From Nocardia ignorata NBRC 108230 (lineage in GTDB: Bacteria > Actinomycetota > Actinomycetes > Mycobacteriales > Mycobacteriaceae), in contig NZ_BDBI01000028.1 in assembly GCF_001612905.1 (NCBI RefSeq), positions 147,407 through 211,406 of the forward strand: DNA of 64,000 nt, given 5' to 3'. The stretch's first letter is position 1. Each line of letters starts with the position of its first letter. This document shows positions 42,903-52,855 of this stretch, one piece after another. The notes beneath the pieces are model-generated. The model worked only from the letters and a program-made list of their open reading frames with translations. It had not been told where the DNA came from and ran no database searches. The position numbers were made by a program, and so were the translations under genes.

Positions 42903-45900
42903 ATGATTGACCACAGCGACACCGGGCCGGGTGGATTGATCGCGATCGTAGGCATGGACTGCCGATTCCCGGGTGCCGATGGTCCGGACGAGTTCTGGAA
43001 GCTGCTGGACGAGGGACGGCATGTGTCCCACGGCCTGCCCACCGACCGCGGATGGGACCTCGATCGGGTGTACAACGAGGACCCGGCTGTCGAAGGGACC
43101 ACCTATATCCAGCGGGGTGGCTTCCTCCGCGACATCGGCGACTTCGACGCGAGCCTGTTCGGGATAGGCCCGCGTGAGGCCACCACGATGGATCCGCAAC
43201 AACGGATGCTGCTGGAGAGTTCGTGGCTGGCCCTGGAACGTGCGCGCTCGAGCCCGCAGTCGTTGCGCACCGTTCGCTCCGGCGTGTATGTCGGCGCGAC
43301 CGACAGCTATTACGGTCTGGCGGGCTCGAGAATTCCCGGCCTGGAACGGCATCTGCTGATGGGCACGATGCTGAGCGCGACCTCGGGCCGGATCGCCTAC
43401 GCGCTCGGCCTCAACGGCCCGGCCATCACCGTGGATACGGCCTGTTCGTCCGCGCTGGTGGCCGTGCACCTGGCGGTGCGGGCGCTGCGCTCCGGTGAGT
43501 GCGATGTCACGATCGTCGGCGGCGCTACGGCGATCTCCGATCCGTCGATGCTGGCACGATACTCCCGGCACCGCGTCCTGTCGGTGGACGGCTACTCCCG
43601 TGGATTCTCCGCCGACGGCAACGGTTTCGCACCGGCGGAGGGCGTCGCGTCGTTGATCTTGATGCCGTTGGAGCGAGCCCAGTTCCTCGGCAAGCCGGTT
43701 CTCGCGGTGATCCGCGGCAGCGCTGTCAACGAGGACGGAGCGAGCGCCACACTGCAGGCGCCCAACGGGCGTGCCCAGCAGGCCGTGATCGCCACCGCCC
43801 TCGACGATGCCGGGTTGCGTCCGCAGGACATCGGTGCGATCGAAGCGCACGGTCCCGGAACGCCGCTCGGCGACGCGACCGAGGCCGCGACTCTGCAGAC
43901 CAGTTATGCGCGGCACCATTCCGCGGACGACCCCTTGTGGGTGGGTTCGGTGAAATCGAACATCGGCCACACACTCGCCACTGCCGGTCTCGCCGGTCTG
44001 ATGAAAATGGTGCTGGCGCTACAGCACGAGCGTTTGCCCGCCACCCTGCATGTGGACAGGCCCATCGCCGGTGTGGACTGGACAACGGGCGGCATGCGGT
44101 TGCTGCGGGAGTCGCGCCCCTGGCCGCGTTCGGCAGAACCTCGGCGGGCCGGTGTCCTGTCGTACGGGATCACCGGCACCAACGCCCATGTCATTCTCGA
44201 AGAAGCTCCGCAGCCCGCAGCTGCCGGGCATCGGCGGATTGGCACGCGTGAGCCTTCGCCGCTGCGCACGCGACTGCCGATGTGGCCGCTGTACGCGGCG
44301 TCGCCGTCGGCTCTCGTCGCGCAGGCCGCGGCGCTGGCCACCCATGTGCGCGGCAACGCGGACCTTTCCGCAGTGGATCTCAGCTGGTCGCTCGGAACCA
44401 CGCGCAGCCCTCTGACACATCGAGCTGTCGTCACCGGAGGACAGAAGGAGGAACTGGTAGCGAGGCTGGAAGCCTTCGCCGCAGAGGCGATTACGTCCTC
44501 CGAGGGCGTTGCCGTCGGAAAGGTGCGGCACGGTCCGGGCCCCGTTTTCGTCTTCCCCGGCCAGGGGTCGCAATGGGTCGGCATGGGGGAGCGGTTGCTC
44601 ACCGACTCACCCGCTTTCGCCCGATCGATGACGCGCTGCGCCGAAGCGTTGAGCCCCTACGTGGACTTCGACGTCGTGGCGGTGTTGCGTGGGGAGCGGA
44701 GCGCACCGCTCGAGCGGGCCGAGGTGATCCAGCCGCTGTTGTTCGCGATGTATGTGTCGCTGGCCGCATTGTGGCGGAGCCTCGGGGTCGAGCCCGCCGC
44801 CGTCATCGGGCACAGTCAAGGTGAGATCGCCGCGGCTCATATCGCCGGAGCTCTGACGCTCGACGAGGCTGCCCGCGTGGTGGCGTTGCGCAGCGCCGCA
44901 CTGCGGTCGATCGACCGGCGCGGAGCCATGGCATCGGTGGCTATGCCCGTCGAGCGCACGCGGGAAGCACTCGAGAGGTGGAACAACCAGCTCGAGGTGG
45001 CAGTGGTCAATGGGCCGTCGGCGACGGTGGTCGCCGGCGACGCCGACGCGATGACGGAATTTCTGCGGCACTGCGAGCAACGCGGTGTCGAAGGCCGGCT
45101 GCTGCCCGTGGACTACGCTTCCCACAGTCGGCACATGGAGGCGCTGCGCGACCGTATCCTCGCCGATCTCGGCGCGATCACCTCGCATGCGGCCCGGCTG
45201 CCCATCATCTCCTCGACCACCGGCGAGATCATCGATTCGACCGGCCTCGGTGCCCTGTACTGGTTCGAGAATCTCCGCCGCACTGTGCATTTCGACGAGG
45301 CGATCCGCAGTGCGGTGACTGCGGGATATCGGCAGTTCGTCGAGGTGTCGCCGCATCCCGTATTGGTCGGCGCCATCGCCGAGGTCGCATCGCTGGTCGA
45401 CATCGACGCCGGGGTCACCGGCACGCTGCAACGCGGGCGAGGCGGCGGCGAGGACTTTCTCGCCGCCGTGGCCGACGCGCACGCCCAAGGCGCCGAGGTG
45501 AACTGGGAGGCACTGTATCCCGGTGCCCGCGAAGTCGACTTGCCCACCTACGCGCTGCAACGTCGGCCCTATTGGTTACCTGCGACCGGCACGTCACGGA
45601 ATCTGCGGGACGGATCGTTCGACATCGCGGACCACCCGCTCATCACCGCCACCACCGACCTTTCCGACGGCGGCACGGTGTGTGTGGGTCACCTCGACCC
45701 GAGAGAACACTCGTGGCTGGCGGACCACAAGGTGTTCGACCGGGTCATCGTCCCCGCCACGGTGACGGTCGAGATTCTCACCTGGTGCGCTGCCCGAGCG
45801 GGCCGGAGCGGGGTGCAGGACCTGGTCCTGAGTTCGCCGCTGCCGCTGACGGATACCACGGTCGACATCCAGGTGATGTGCGGACCGGTGAGACAGGACG

Positions 45901-48900
45901 GACGCCGACGGCTGACCCTGCACTCGCGTGATCGCGGGGACAAGGGCCCGTGGCGCTGCCACGGCGAGGCGACAACCGCGGGCACCATCGCGGCTGCGAC
46001 CGAAGACGTTCCACAGGAACAGGTTTGGCCGCCCGAAGGTAGTCATCGCCTGCCCTTGGACGGAACCTATCGCGTACTGCACGACAGAGGCTACGACTAC
46101 GGTGCCGCCTTTCAGAACCTCACCGCCGTCTGGCGCAAGGACACCACGCTGTACGTCGAAGTCCAGTTGGTGCGTCGCCGGCCGCCGCGTACCGAAGGCT
46201 TCGCTGTTCATCCCGCTCTCGTCGATTCGATCCTGCACGCCCTGCTGCTGACCGGAGCCGAGCAGAGCACGATACTGCCGTACTCCATCGGAGCCGCCCG
46301 GATACTGCCGTGCCGGACGGACGCTCTGCGCGCCACGATCAGCCCGGCCGGACAGGACCGCTACCACGTGCGGGCCACCGATCCACACGGAAACCAGGTC
46401 GCCGACTTCCGGGATCTGCTCCTGCGTCCGGTGACGAAACGCGCACTGCGCGGCATGCTCGCCACCGGCGCCGGCCATGCGTTCCGGCTCCTCTGGCGGC
46501 CGGTCGAGGTGGGCGCCGGGGGTGCGGGGGACTGCGCACGGTGGGCGGTTGTCGGCGCACAGCGCGACCTTCCAGGAGCCGACGTTCACCCCGACGCCCG
46601 CTCGTTGGCCCTTGCGCTGCGGCACGGTCGAGATGTTCCGGAGGTTGTCCTGCTCGATCTTCGTTCCTCGACACCCAGTGGCGAGCTGCCCGAGGAAAAC
46701 GCACTGCGGCAACATCTTTCGCGATCGATGGTCGACGCACAAACGCTCCTGCGCGACGAACTGCTCGTCGAGACTCTGATCGTCTGCGTCACTCACCGCG
46801 CCAACAGCACGAGCATCACCGAATGCGCGCCGGACGCGATCGGAGCAGCATGCGCGGGCATGATGCGTTCCGTCGCGACCGAGCATCCGGGTCGGGTGCG
46901 ACTGATCGATCTCGACGACGACCCGGTCGATCATCGGCTGATGGCCGGTGTGATCGGCACCGGCCATCAGCAGGTAGCTCTGCGCGGTGCGCGGGCATTG
47001 GTCCCACGCCTGGCTCCTGCGGCCGAAGGTCTTCTCCGGCCACCGGTCGTCGAGCAATCCTGGCGGCTGGTGCGAGGTCGGGACAAGACCTTGGACAGCG
47101 TCGCGCTCGCCCCGGCACCCGACCTCACGGTGCCGCTCGAACCGGACCAGGTGCGCATCCGCGTGGTGGCCACCGGCGTGAACTTCCGTGATCCGTTGGT
47201 AGCGCTCGGCATGCTCGACGAAACCGCGCTCGGTTTCGAAGTGGCCGGTGACGTCGTGGAGGTCGGCGAGCAGGTCGGCGACGTAGCGCTCGGCGCCCGG
47301 GTCGCCGCGGTCGTGCTGCATGCGGGCTCGAGGCCGGGTGCTTACGGACCCTTCGCTGTCGTCGATCGGCGTGCCGTTCTCGCCGTGCCCGCGCACTGGA
47401 GTCACGCTCAGGCCGCCGGCGCGCCCATCGTGTTCCTCACGGCCTACCACGCGCTCGTCGAGCTCGCCGAGGTGAAACCGGGCATGCGGGTCCTGATCCA
47501 CTCGGCGGCGGGCGGCGTCGGCATGGCCGCCGTCCGGATCGCCACCATGCTCGGCGCCGAAATCTACGCGACCGCAAGCCTGTCCAAGCAGGGGGTCGTC
47601 GAGGCGATGGGGGTCGCGCGCGAACGCATCGCCGACTCACGCACTCTCGAATTCGAACAGCACTTCACCGAGGTCACCGGCGCCACCGGTGTCGATGTCG
47701 TCCTCGGCAGCCTCGCGGGTGAAGCGGTAGATGCCTCGCTTCGGCTGCTGCGGCCCGGCGGGATCTACCTCGAGATGGGCAGGACCGATCTCCGGGACCC
47801 GGCCACTGTCACCGCCGGGCATGCCGAAATCACCTACGACACCGTCAATATCGCGGTACTTCCGATGTCTCGGGTCCACGCCGTTCTCGGCCAGCTCCAG
47901 AAGCTGTTCGCCGACGGCGCGTTGAGCCCGCTGCCCGTCCGGACCTGGAACATCGGTCACGCACGGGAAGTGCTGCGACACCTCAGCCAGGGGCACAGTA
48001 CGGGCAAACTCGTCCTAACTCAGCCCACTGCGCTCGTACCCGAAGAGACGGTGCTGATCACCGGTGGTACGGGCAGCCTCGGTCGATTGCTCGCGCGTCA
48101 TCTCGTCATCGCGCACGGTTGCCGCCGGCTGCTGCTCGTCAGCCGTCGTGAGTCGTCCGAGGCCCGGAAACTGGCAGCTGAGCTCGGTGAATTGGGCGCG
48201 CAGGTCACCATCGCCGCCTGCGATGTCACAGACCGCGCCGCCCTGTCCTCGGTGATCCGGGACATCTCGCCCCGCCACCCGCTCGGCGCTGTCGTGCACG
48301 CCGCCGGGGTCTTGGACGATTGCCTGTTCACCGACCTGACGCCCGACCGGCTCGAGCGGGTGCTGGCGCCCAAAGCGATCGCGGCTCGACATCTCCACGA
48401 GCTCACCGCCGACATGAATCTGCGCGCGTTCGTGCTGTACTCGTCCATCGCCGACGTGGTCGGCACGGCCGGCCAATCGAACTACGCGGCAGCCAACGCC
48501 TTCCTCGATGCGCTGGCCTACCACCGGCACAGCATCGGTCTACCCGCCACCTCCATCGCGTGGGGACTGTGGCGGCAATCCAGCGGTCTCACCGCCCATC
48601 TGGACGACACCGACCTGGCGCGTCTCGCCCGGCAGGGTCTTGCCCCGCTCGACACGGCAGGCGCGCTCGACGTCTTCGACCTGGCCCTGGAACAGGATGA
48701 GCCGCTCCTCGCCGCGACAGCCCTCTCGCCCATCGACCCCGCTGCGCCGCCTGCCGCAATCCTGGCCGATCTGTCTCGGCACCACACCCCGTCACCTGCC
48801 GAGGACGAATCCGGCTCCGTCACAGCGGATCTCCCGCGACCGAAACTGCTGGGCCTGCCGCCCGGCGAACGGGTCAAAGCGCTGACGGCCCTGATTCGTA

Positions 48901-49142
48901 CCCACGCTGCCGTCGTGCTGGGACACCAGGACCCCGACGCCCTCGCCGCGGATCGGACCTTCCGAGACGCCGGGTTCGACTCGCTGTCCAATGTGGAGCT
49001 GCGCACTCGCCTCAGCGGCGCCACCGGCGTCCGGCTCACGGTCGCGGGGATCCTGGACCATCCGACCCCGACTCGCCTCGCCGTCTACATCAACGAGGTT
49101 CTCGAGCGAGACAGCGGCTCCCTACCCCCCGACCTCCCGTAG
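42903..49142 (+). CDS. Type I polyketide synthase, single fully reducing module KS-AT-DH-ER-KR-ACP
   Basis: This 2079-residue synthase has an active KS (Cys181 in DTACSSA, His316 in EAHGPGTPLGD, His356 in SNIGHTLA). Its AT has Ser638 in GHSQGE and YASH at 738-741, the methylmalonyl-type motif. The DH has His942 and Asp1108, though its HxxxGxxxxP motif has Asp instead of Gly. An ER (about 1395-1705, HSAAGGVGMAAV) and a B-type KR follow (LDD motif, Ser1848, Tyr1861), then an ACP with Ser2027 in GFDSL. There is no thioesterase and no N-terminal docking helix is obvious. It would add a fully reduced, methyl-branched unit once or repeatedly. ATG 42891 is an alternative start, but GAGGA touches it directly. 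Confidence 0.95.
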   Translation: MIDHSDTGPGGLIAIVGMDCRFPGADGPDEFWKLLDEGRHVSHGLPTDRGWDLDRVYNEDPAVEGTTYIQRGGFLRDIGDFDASLFGIGPREATTMDPQQRMLLESSWLALERARSSPQSLRTVRSGVYVGATDSYYGLAGSRIPGLERHLLMGTMLSATSGRIAYALGLNGPAITVDTACSSALVAVHLAVRALRSGECDVTIVGGATAISDPSMLARYSRHRVLSVDGYSRGFSADGNGFAPAEGVASLILMPLERAQFLGKPVLAVIRGSAVNEDGASATLQAPNGRAQQAVIATALDDAGLRPQDIGAIEAHGPGTPLGDATEAATLQTSYARHHSADDPLWVGSVKSNIGHTLATAGLAGLMKMVLALQHERLPATLHVDRPIAGVDWTTGGMRLLRESRPWPRSAEPRRAGVLSYGITGTNAHVILEEAPQPAAAGHRRIGTREPSPLRTRLPMWPLYAASPSALVAQAAALATHVRGNADLSAVDLSWSLGTTRSPLTHRAVVTGGQKEELVARLEAFAAEAITSSEGVAVGKVRHGPGPVFVFPGQGSQWVGMGERLLTDSPAFARSMTRCAEALSPYVDFDVVAVLRGERSAPLERAEVIQPLLFAMYVSLAALWRSLGVEPAAVIGHSQGEIAAAHIAGALTLDEAARVVALRSAALRSIDRRGAMASVAMPVERTREALERWNNQLEVAVVNGPSATVVAGDADAMTEFLRHCEQRGVEGRLLPVDYASHSRHMEALRDRILADLGAITSHAARLPIISSTTGEIIDSTGLGALYWFENLRRTVHFDEAIRSAVTAGYRQFVEVSPHPVLVGAIAEVASLVDIDAGVTGTLQRGRGGGEDFLAAVADAHAQGAEVNWEALYPGAREVDLPTYALQRRPYWLPATGTSRNLRDGSFDIADHPLITATTDLSDGGTVCVGHLDPREHSWLADHKVFDRVIVPATVTVEILTWCAARAGRSGVQDLVLSSPLPLTDTTVDIQVMCGPVRQDGRRRLTLHSRDRGDKGPWRCHGEATTAGTIAAATEDVPQEQVWPPEGSHRLPLDGTYRVLHDRGYDYGAAFQNLTAVWRKDTTLYVEVQLVRRRPPRTEGFAVHPALVDSILHALLLTGAEQSTILPYSIGAARILPCRTDALRATISPAGQDRYHVRATDPHGNQVADFRDLLLRPVTKRALRGMLATGAGHAFRLLWRPVEVGAGGAGDCARWAVVGAQRDLPGADVHPDARSLALALRHGRDVPEVVLLDLRSSTPSGELPEENALRQHLSRSMVDAQTLLRDELLVETLIVCVTHRANSTSITECAPDAIGAACAGMMRSVATEHPGRVRLIDLDDDPVDHRLMAGVIGTGHQQVALRGARALVPRLAPAAEGLLRPPVVEQSWRLVRGRDKTLDSVALAPAPDLTVPLEPDQVRIRVVATGVNFRDPLVALGMLDETALGFEVAGDVVEVGEQVGDVALGARVAAVVLHAGSRPGAYGPFAVVDRRAVLAVPAHWSHAQAAGAPIVFLTAYHALVELAEVKPGMRVLIHSAAGGVGMAAVRIATMLGAEIYATASLSKQGVVEAMGVARERIADSRTLEFEQHFTEVTGATGVDVVLGSLAGEAVDASLRLLRPGGIYLEMGRTDLRDPATVTAGHAEITYDTVNIAVLPMSRVHAVLGQLQKLFADGALSPLPVRTWNIGHAREVLRHLSQGHSTGKLVLTQPTALVPEETVLITGGTGSLGRLLARHLVIAHGCRRLLLVSRRESSEARKLAAELGELGAQVTIAACDVTDRAALSSVIRDISPRHPLGAVVHAAGVLDDCLFTDLTPDRLERVLAPKAIAARHLHELTADMNLRAFVLYSSIADVVGTAGQSNYAAANAFLDALAYHRHSIGLPATSIAWGLWRQSSGLTAHLDDTDLARLARQGLAPLDTAGALDVFDLALEQDEPLLAATALSPIDPAAPPAAILADLSRHHTPSPAEDESGSVTADLPRPKLLGLPPGERVKALTALIRTHAAVVLGHQDPDALAADRTFRDAGFDSLSNVELRTRLSGATGVRLTVAGILDHPTPTRLAVYINEVLERDSGSLPPDLP

Positions 49143-49171
49143 ACGGAGAAATGCTTTCGAAGGGAAAACAC

Positions 49172-49825
49172 ATGCCAACAGGGGAAAACCTTCCGCGTGC
49201 TGCCGTTCGAACCGCCGGTGCGAACGATATCGAGGTACGCAACCTGCGGTTGTCCGACCTGGACCAGCTCGTGGACATGGAGCAAACCAAGTGGGACCAC
49301 GAACAGGCGGCGACAGCCGAGGAACTGTTCGACAGAATCGATCGACTACCCGACCTCGCCGCGGGAGCGTTCGCACCGGACGGTGACCGGCTCCTCGCGT
49401 CCATGTTCGCCCGACCGATCACCGAGGAAACGGTGCACGTGGCGCAGAGTTGGCGGGCGTGTGCCTACGCCCCACTTCCCCCGCCGGGCAGTACCGATTG
49501 TGTGTTCGGCGTGAGCCTGACCAGCACGAGTTCCGCGGCGGCCGGAACTCTCTTTCGCTCGTTCTTGCCGCGGCTGGCCGAATTGGGTTATCGGAACCTG
49601 TACGGCGGGTCGACCGTCCCCGGATTACGTGAATGGATCAAGGCCAACCCGGAGGGCTCACCGGTCTCCTATGTGCGGGCGACCAACGACGACGGGACGC
49701 CCGTCGACCGGCAGCTTCGCTACTACTACTTGAACGGCTTCACGACGATAGTCGCGGTCAAGCCCAACTACTTTCCTCACCCGCAGTCCCTGGATTACGG
49801 CGCTGTGATTCACAGAAGTCTCTGA
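49172..49825 (+). CDS. GNAT-like acyltransferase protein
   Basis: This 217-residue protein begins with a GNAT-type first strand and helix (IEVRNLRLSDLDQLVDMEQ). Its central part FGVSLTSTSSAAAGTLFRSF, then RLAELGYRNLYGGSTVPGLR, could form the acyl-CoA-binding half of the fold, although the classic R/QxxGxG/A loop is not clear. GNAT-like proteins in polyketide clusters load or transfer acyl groups, or decarboxylate malonyl starters. GAAGGG before the ATG at 49172 favours it over the ATG at 49151. The fold assignment is moderate; the role is inferred from place. Confidence 0.5.
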   Translation: MPTGENLPRAAVRTAGANDIEVRNLRLSDLDQLVDMEQTKWDHEQAATAEELFDRIDRLPDLAAGAFAPDGDRLLASMFARPITEETVHVAQSWRACAYAPLPPPGSTDCVFGVSLTSTSSAAAGTLFRSFLPRLAELGYRNLYGGSTVPGLREWIKANPEGSPVSYVRATNDDGTPVDRQLRYYYLNGFTTIVAVKPNYFPHPQSLDYGAVIHRSL

Positions 49826-49865
49826 TCCGGCTGTGAGTGCCGTGCGCGAGCCGAGGGGAGAAGAA

Positions 49866-50663
49866 ATGCTGCAGCTGCAACCGGCGACCGTGCCGTTGAG
49901 CGAGTACATCGCCAGAAAAGAACCAGCGTTCCTTCCGGGGCTGGCCGCCGATTGGCCCGCCGTGCACCGGTGGGATTTCGACTTCCTCGGAAAGTTGCGG
50001 CCCGAGTTGCCCATCGAGCTGGTTCGGGGCGATCGCGAAAACGCCGCAACACATTTCACCGAGTCGACGCTGGGTGCGTACATGAAGTTCCTCGCGCACG
50101 ACGATCCCGGCGAAGAACCGCTCTACCTCAAAGAATTCGATCTCTTGCGCAGGTTCCCACAGCTTCAGGCCGACATACTTCCTCGAAAGAGGCTGTTCCC
50201 GAAGCATGTGGTCGCTCCGCCGCCCGGAGTCTGGGTAGGTCCCGCGGGCGCGCGCACCGGCGCGCACTACGACCTGCTCGGAAACATCGCCGTCGCGATC
50301 CGCGGAACCAAGCGCTTCCGCATAGCACCGCCCGGTTTCGTCGAAGATGCCGATGCGCTGTCGGCGAAATACGATCCGTTGGCGCGTCTTTCGGCTCGGC
50401 CGTTGGCCGAGATAGCAGCTGGTGCGACGAATTCCGGTCAGCACCTTTTCGAAGTCGAGCTCCAGGCCGGTGACGCACTGTACGTGCCCGATCACTGGTG
50501 GCACGAGGTGTACAACCGCTCACCCAGCGTTCTGCTCAGCGGTTTCTTCGGCACCTACAAACACGTCGCATCGTGCGCGATCCGGGTAGCGGCACGCCAC
50601 ATTCTGCACCTCGCGCGCCTCGATCGGGTCACCGCGTGCACCTGCCACGAAACCATAGCCTGA
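49866..50663 (+). CDS. JmjC-like cupin Fe(II)/2-oxoglutarate hydroxylase
   Basis: This 265-residue cupin-8/JmjC-type protein opens with AFLPGLAADWPAVHRWDF. It has the metal pair His134-x-Asp136 in RTGAHYDLLGNIAVAIRGTK (lysine for 2-oxoglutarate may lie in this strand) and the distal His213 in VPDHWWHEVYN. Such enzymes hydroxylate carrier-bound amino acids, proteins or small molecules. AGGGGAG six bases upstream decides for the ATG at 49866 rather than a GTG at 49833. It is followed after 35 bases by a free-standing carrier protein gene, a possible partner. Confidence 0.85.
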   Translation: MLQLQPATVPLSEYIARKEPAFLPGLAADWPAVHRWDFDFLGKLRPELPIELVRGDRENAATHFTESTLGAYMKFLAHDDPGEEPLYLKEFDLLRRFPQLQADILPRKRLFPKHVVAPPPGVWVGPAGARTGAHYDLLGNIAVAIRGTKRFRIAPPGFVEDADALSAKYDPLARLSARPLAEIAAGATNSGQHLFEVELQAGDALYVPDHWWHEVYNRSPSVLLSGFFGTYKHVASCAIRVAARHILHLARLDRVTACTCHETIA

Positions 50664-50698
50664 CCTCGAGTCGCTGCCTTTCCGAACAAGGAGTACTG

Positions 50699-50971
50699 AT
50701 GAGAGAGTTCGCCCTCGACGACTTGAGCCGACTGTATCGGGCGTGTGAAGGAGCCGACCTCGAGCTCACCGAGAAAACACTCGACGAGCCCTTCGAGGAA
50801 CTCGGGTTGGACTCGCTCGGCACGATCGAACTGGCCGAACGAATTCAGCGGGAATGGCATGTCCGCATACCGATGCTGCTGCCGAACGAGACCGTCGAGA
50901 TTCTCCGGACGCCGAGGCTCGCCCTCGAATACGTCAACAAGCTCTTGTCCGCGGCATACGAAAAGCGATAG
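50699..50971 (+). CDS. Free-standing acyl carrier protein
   Basis: This 90-residue protein has the phosphopantetheine site LGLDSLGTIELAERI with the serine at about residue 39. It resembles type II polyketide or fatty acid carrier proteins rather than the ACP inside the neighbouring synthase. It can carry an acyl chain for the oxygenases or receive one from the GNAT-like protein. The ATG follows AAGGAGTACTG. A separate ACP beside a modular synthase that already has one suggests a second, carrier-bound substrate. Confidence 0.92.
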   Translation: MREFALDDLSRLYRACEGADLELTEKTLDEPFEELGLDSLGTIELAERIQREWHVRIPMLLPNETVEILRTPRLALEYVNKLLSAAYEKR

Positions 50972-50984
50972 AAGGAGCTCGGCG

Positions 50985-51443
50985 ATGACGCGATCGGTCG
51001 ATGACCTGATCACCACGTTCTACCGCGGTTTGAGCGGCGACGTCGGTCTGCTGGACGACGTGATGGCTCCCGACTGGGTCGACGAGTCGCCCGGGCCCGC
51101 GTCAGGTCGTGCCGGGATCGAAAGCCTTGTCGCCGCAGTCGATCACGCTTTCGCCGACTTCAGGATCGTCGTGCACGCGATCGTCGACGGACGTGGGGCG
51201 GACGGCAACGGGATGGTCGCGGTCCGCGGGGAGATGCGCGGCGTCCACGAGGGGGAGTGGCTCGGTGTTCCCCCCACCGGAAGAGCCGTCCGGATCCGGA
51301 TCCACGAATTCCACCAGATCACCGACGGACTCGTTGTCCGGTCGTGGGGCCTCGAGGACTGGTTCGGATGGCTTCGCCAGGTCGGGGCCGCAGGCAGCGC
51401 TGAGCCCGGCATCTATAAAGGGAACGTAGCGACTCATGACTGA
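50985..51443 (+). CDS. SnoaL-like ester cyclase/NTF2-fold protein
   Basis: This 152-residue protein shows the SnoaL-like pattern: an N-terminal helical pair, GEWLGVPPTGRAVRIRIHEF and DGLVVRSWGLEDWFGWLRQ. Members cyclise polyketides by aldol chemistry, hydroxylate them or merely bind ligands. GAAGGAG lies nine bases before the ATG. It ends inside the start of the P450 gene (eight-base overlap), so the two are coupled. A cyclase would act on the polyketide product, but this is inference. Confidence 0.8.
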   Translation: MTRSVDDLITTFYRGLSGDVGLLDDVMAPDWVDESPGPASGRAGIESLVAAVDHAFADFRIVVHAIVDGRGADGNGMVAVRGEMRGVHEGEWLGVPPTGRAVRIRIHEFHQITDGLVVRSWGLEDWFGWLRQVGAAGSAEPGIYKGNVATHD

Positions 51444-52785
51444 GCCTTCCCGCGAGATACCGACTGCGCCCGGCGCGCGACCGGTGGTCGGCCATCTCCT
51501 GCCTTTCGTGAAGCAGCCCTTCACCTTTCTGTCGCAGCTGCCCGAACACGGTGATCTCGTGAAGATCCGCCTCGGCCCGAAAACCGCTGTGGTGGTGTGT
51601 GATCCCGGGCTCACCCGCAAGGTCCTGATCGACGACCGGACCTTCGACAAAGGCGGTCTGTTCCTGGATCGCGAGCGGGAGTGGCTGGGCGAAAGCGTCG
51701 CCACCTGCACACACAGCAAGCATCGGCACAAGCGCCGCCTGGCCCAGCCTGCCTTTCACCCCAGACGTCTCGCGGACTACGCGCACACGATGACAACCCA
51801 GATCGCCTCCGTCGTCGACGGTTGGCAATCGGGCCGAGTCCTCGACGTCTGTCCGGAAATGTTCACGATCACCTCCAGGGTCTTCGGCGCCGCCATGTTC
51901 TCCAGCACGCTCCCGGCGGGCGTGCTGCACGAGGTGATCGGCGATCTCACCACCACCTTCGGCGGCACTTTCCAGCGCACGCTGCTGCCCGACGTGATCA
52001 GCAGGCTCCCGATTCCCAGCACCAGGCGGTACGACCACGCCAATCGGCGGTTGCGCACGACGATGAACGGCATCATCGCCGAACGGCGGGCGAGCGGCAT
52101 CGACAACGGGGACCTGCTCTCGGCCTTGCTGACCGTCCACGATCGTGAAAGTGAGGCCCCCGGCACGATCGACGACGACGTCAGCGATGCCGTCGTGACG
52201 TTCTTCGTCGCGGGAACGGAAACCACTTCATCCGCGTTGGCGTGGGTGCTGTACGTGCTCGCCGAGCACCCCGACATCGAGGCGCGGTTGCATGCCGAGG
52301 TGGATACGGTGCTCGCCGGTCGGCAACCCGAATACGGTGATCTGGAGCGCCTTTCGGTCGCGAGCAGGATCGTCACCGAAACCCTTCGCCTCTATCCCCC
52401 TGCGTGGTTCTTCACCCGGAAGGTCACCGCAGACGTGGAACTCGGTCCCTACGAGCTGCCGGTCGGCAGCACCGTTGCGGTGAGCCCCTACCTCATCCAC
52501 CGGCGGGCAGACCTCTACGACGATCCCGGCCGTTTCGACCCCGACCGGTGGCTGCCGGAACGCACGGCATCGCCGCCCGGAGCCCTCCTGCCTTTCGGCG
52601 GTGGGGCGAGGAAATGTATCGGGGAAACCTTCGGGATGACGGAGGTGGTGCTGGCCTTGGTGATCATCGCGAGTCGCTGGCGGGTCGAGACCGCCCCCGG
52701 AACAAGCATGCGTCCCCCGCTGTCGGTGTCCCTGATGCCAGGAGGACTGCGCCTGCGTGTGGTCGACCGCCGGGCCGGCGGCTAG
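51436..52785 (+). CDS. Cytochrome P450
   Basis: This 449-residue soluble P450 has the oxygen-activation helix FFVAGTETTSSAL, the ExxR pair in TETLRLYPP and the heme loop FGGGARKCIGE with the cysteine at residue 394. The AGTETTS and YPPAWFFTRKV segments resemble self-contained class I bacterial P450s close to fatty-acid or terpene hydroxylases such as the CYP102/CYP110-like branch. No ferredoxin gene lies nearby, so redox partners come from elsewhere. It would tailor the cluster product by hydroxylation or epoxidation. Confidence 0.95.
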   Translation: MTEPSREIPTAPGARPVVGHLLPFVKQPFTFLSQLPEHGDLVKIRLGPKTAVVVCDPGLTRKVLIDDRTFDKGGLFLDREREWLGESVATCTHSKHRHKRRLAQPAFHPRRLADYAHTMTTQIASVVDGWQSGRVLDVCPEMFTITSRVFGAAMFSSTLPAGVLHEVIGDLTTTFGGTFQRTLLPDVISRLPIPSTRRYDHANRRLRTTMNGIIAERRASGIDNGDLLSALLTVHDRESEAPGTIDDDVSDAVVTFFVAGTETTSSALAWVLYVLAEHPDIEARLHAEVDTVLAGRQPEYGDLERLSVASRIVTETLRLYPPAWFFTRKVTADVELGPYELPVGSTVAVSPYLIHRRADLYDDPGRFDPDRWLPERTASPPGALLPFGGGARKCIGETFGMTEVVLALVIIASRWRVETAPGTSMRPPLSVSLMPGGLRLRVVDRRAGG

Positions 52786-52855
52786 GGCTGAAGTGAGTCC
52801 GGACAGCGATGGGCAGCGTCCGGGCGTCGTATTGCCGATGTGAAAGAGGTGTTCG

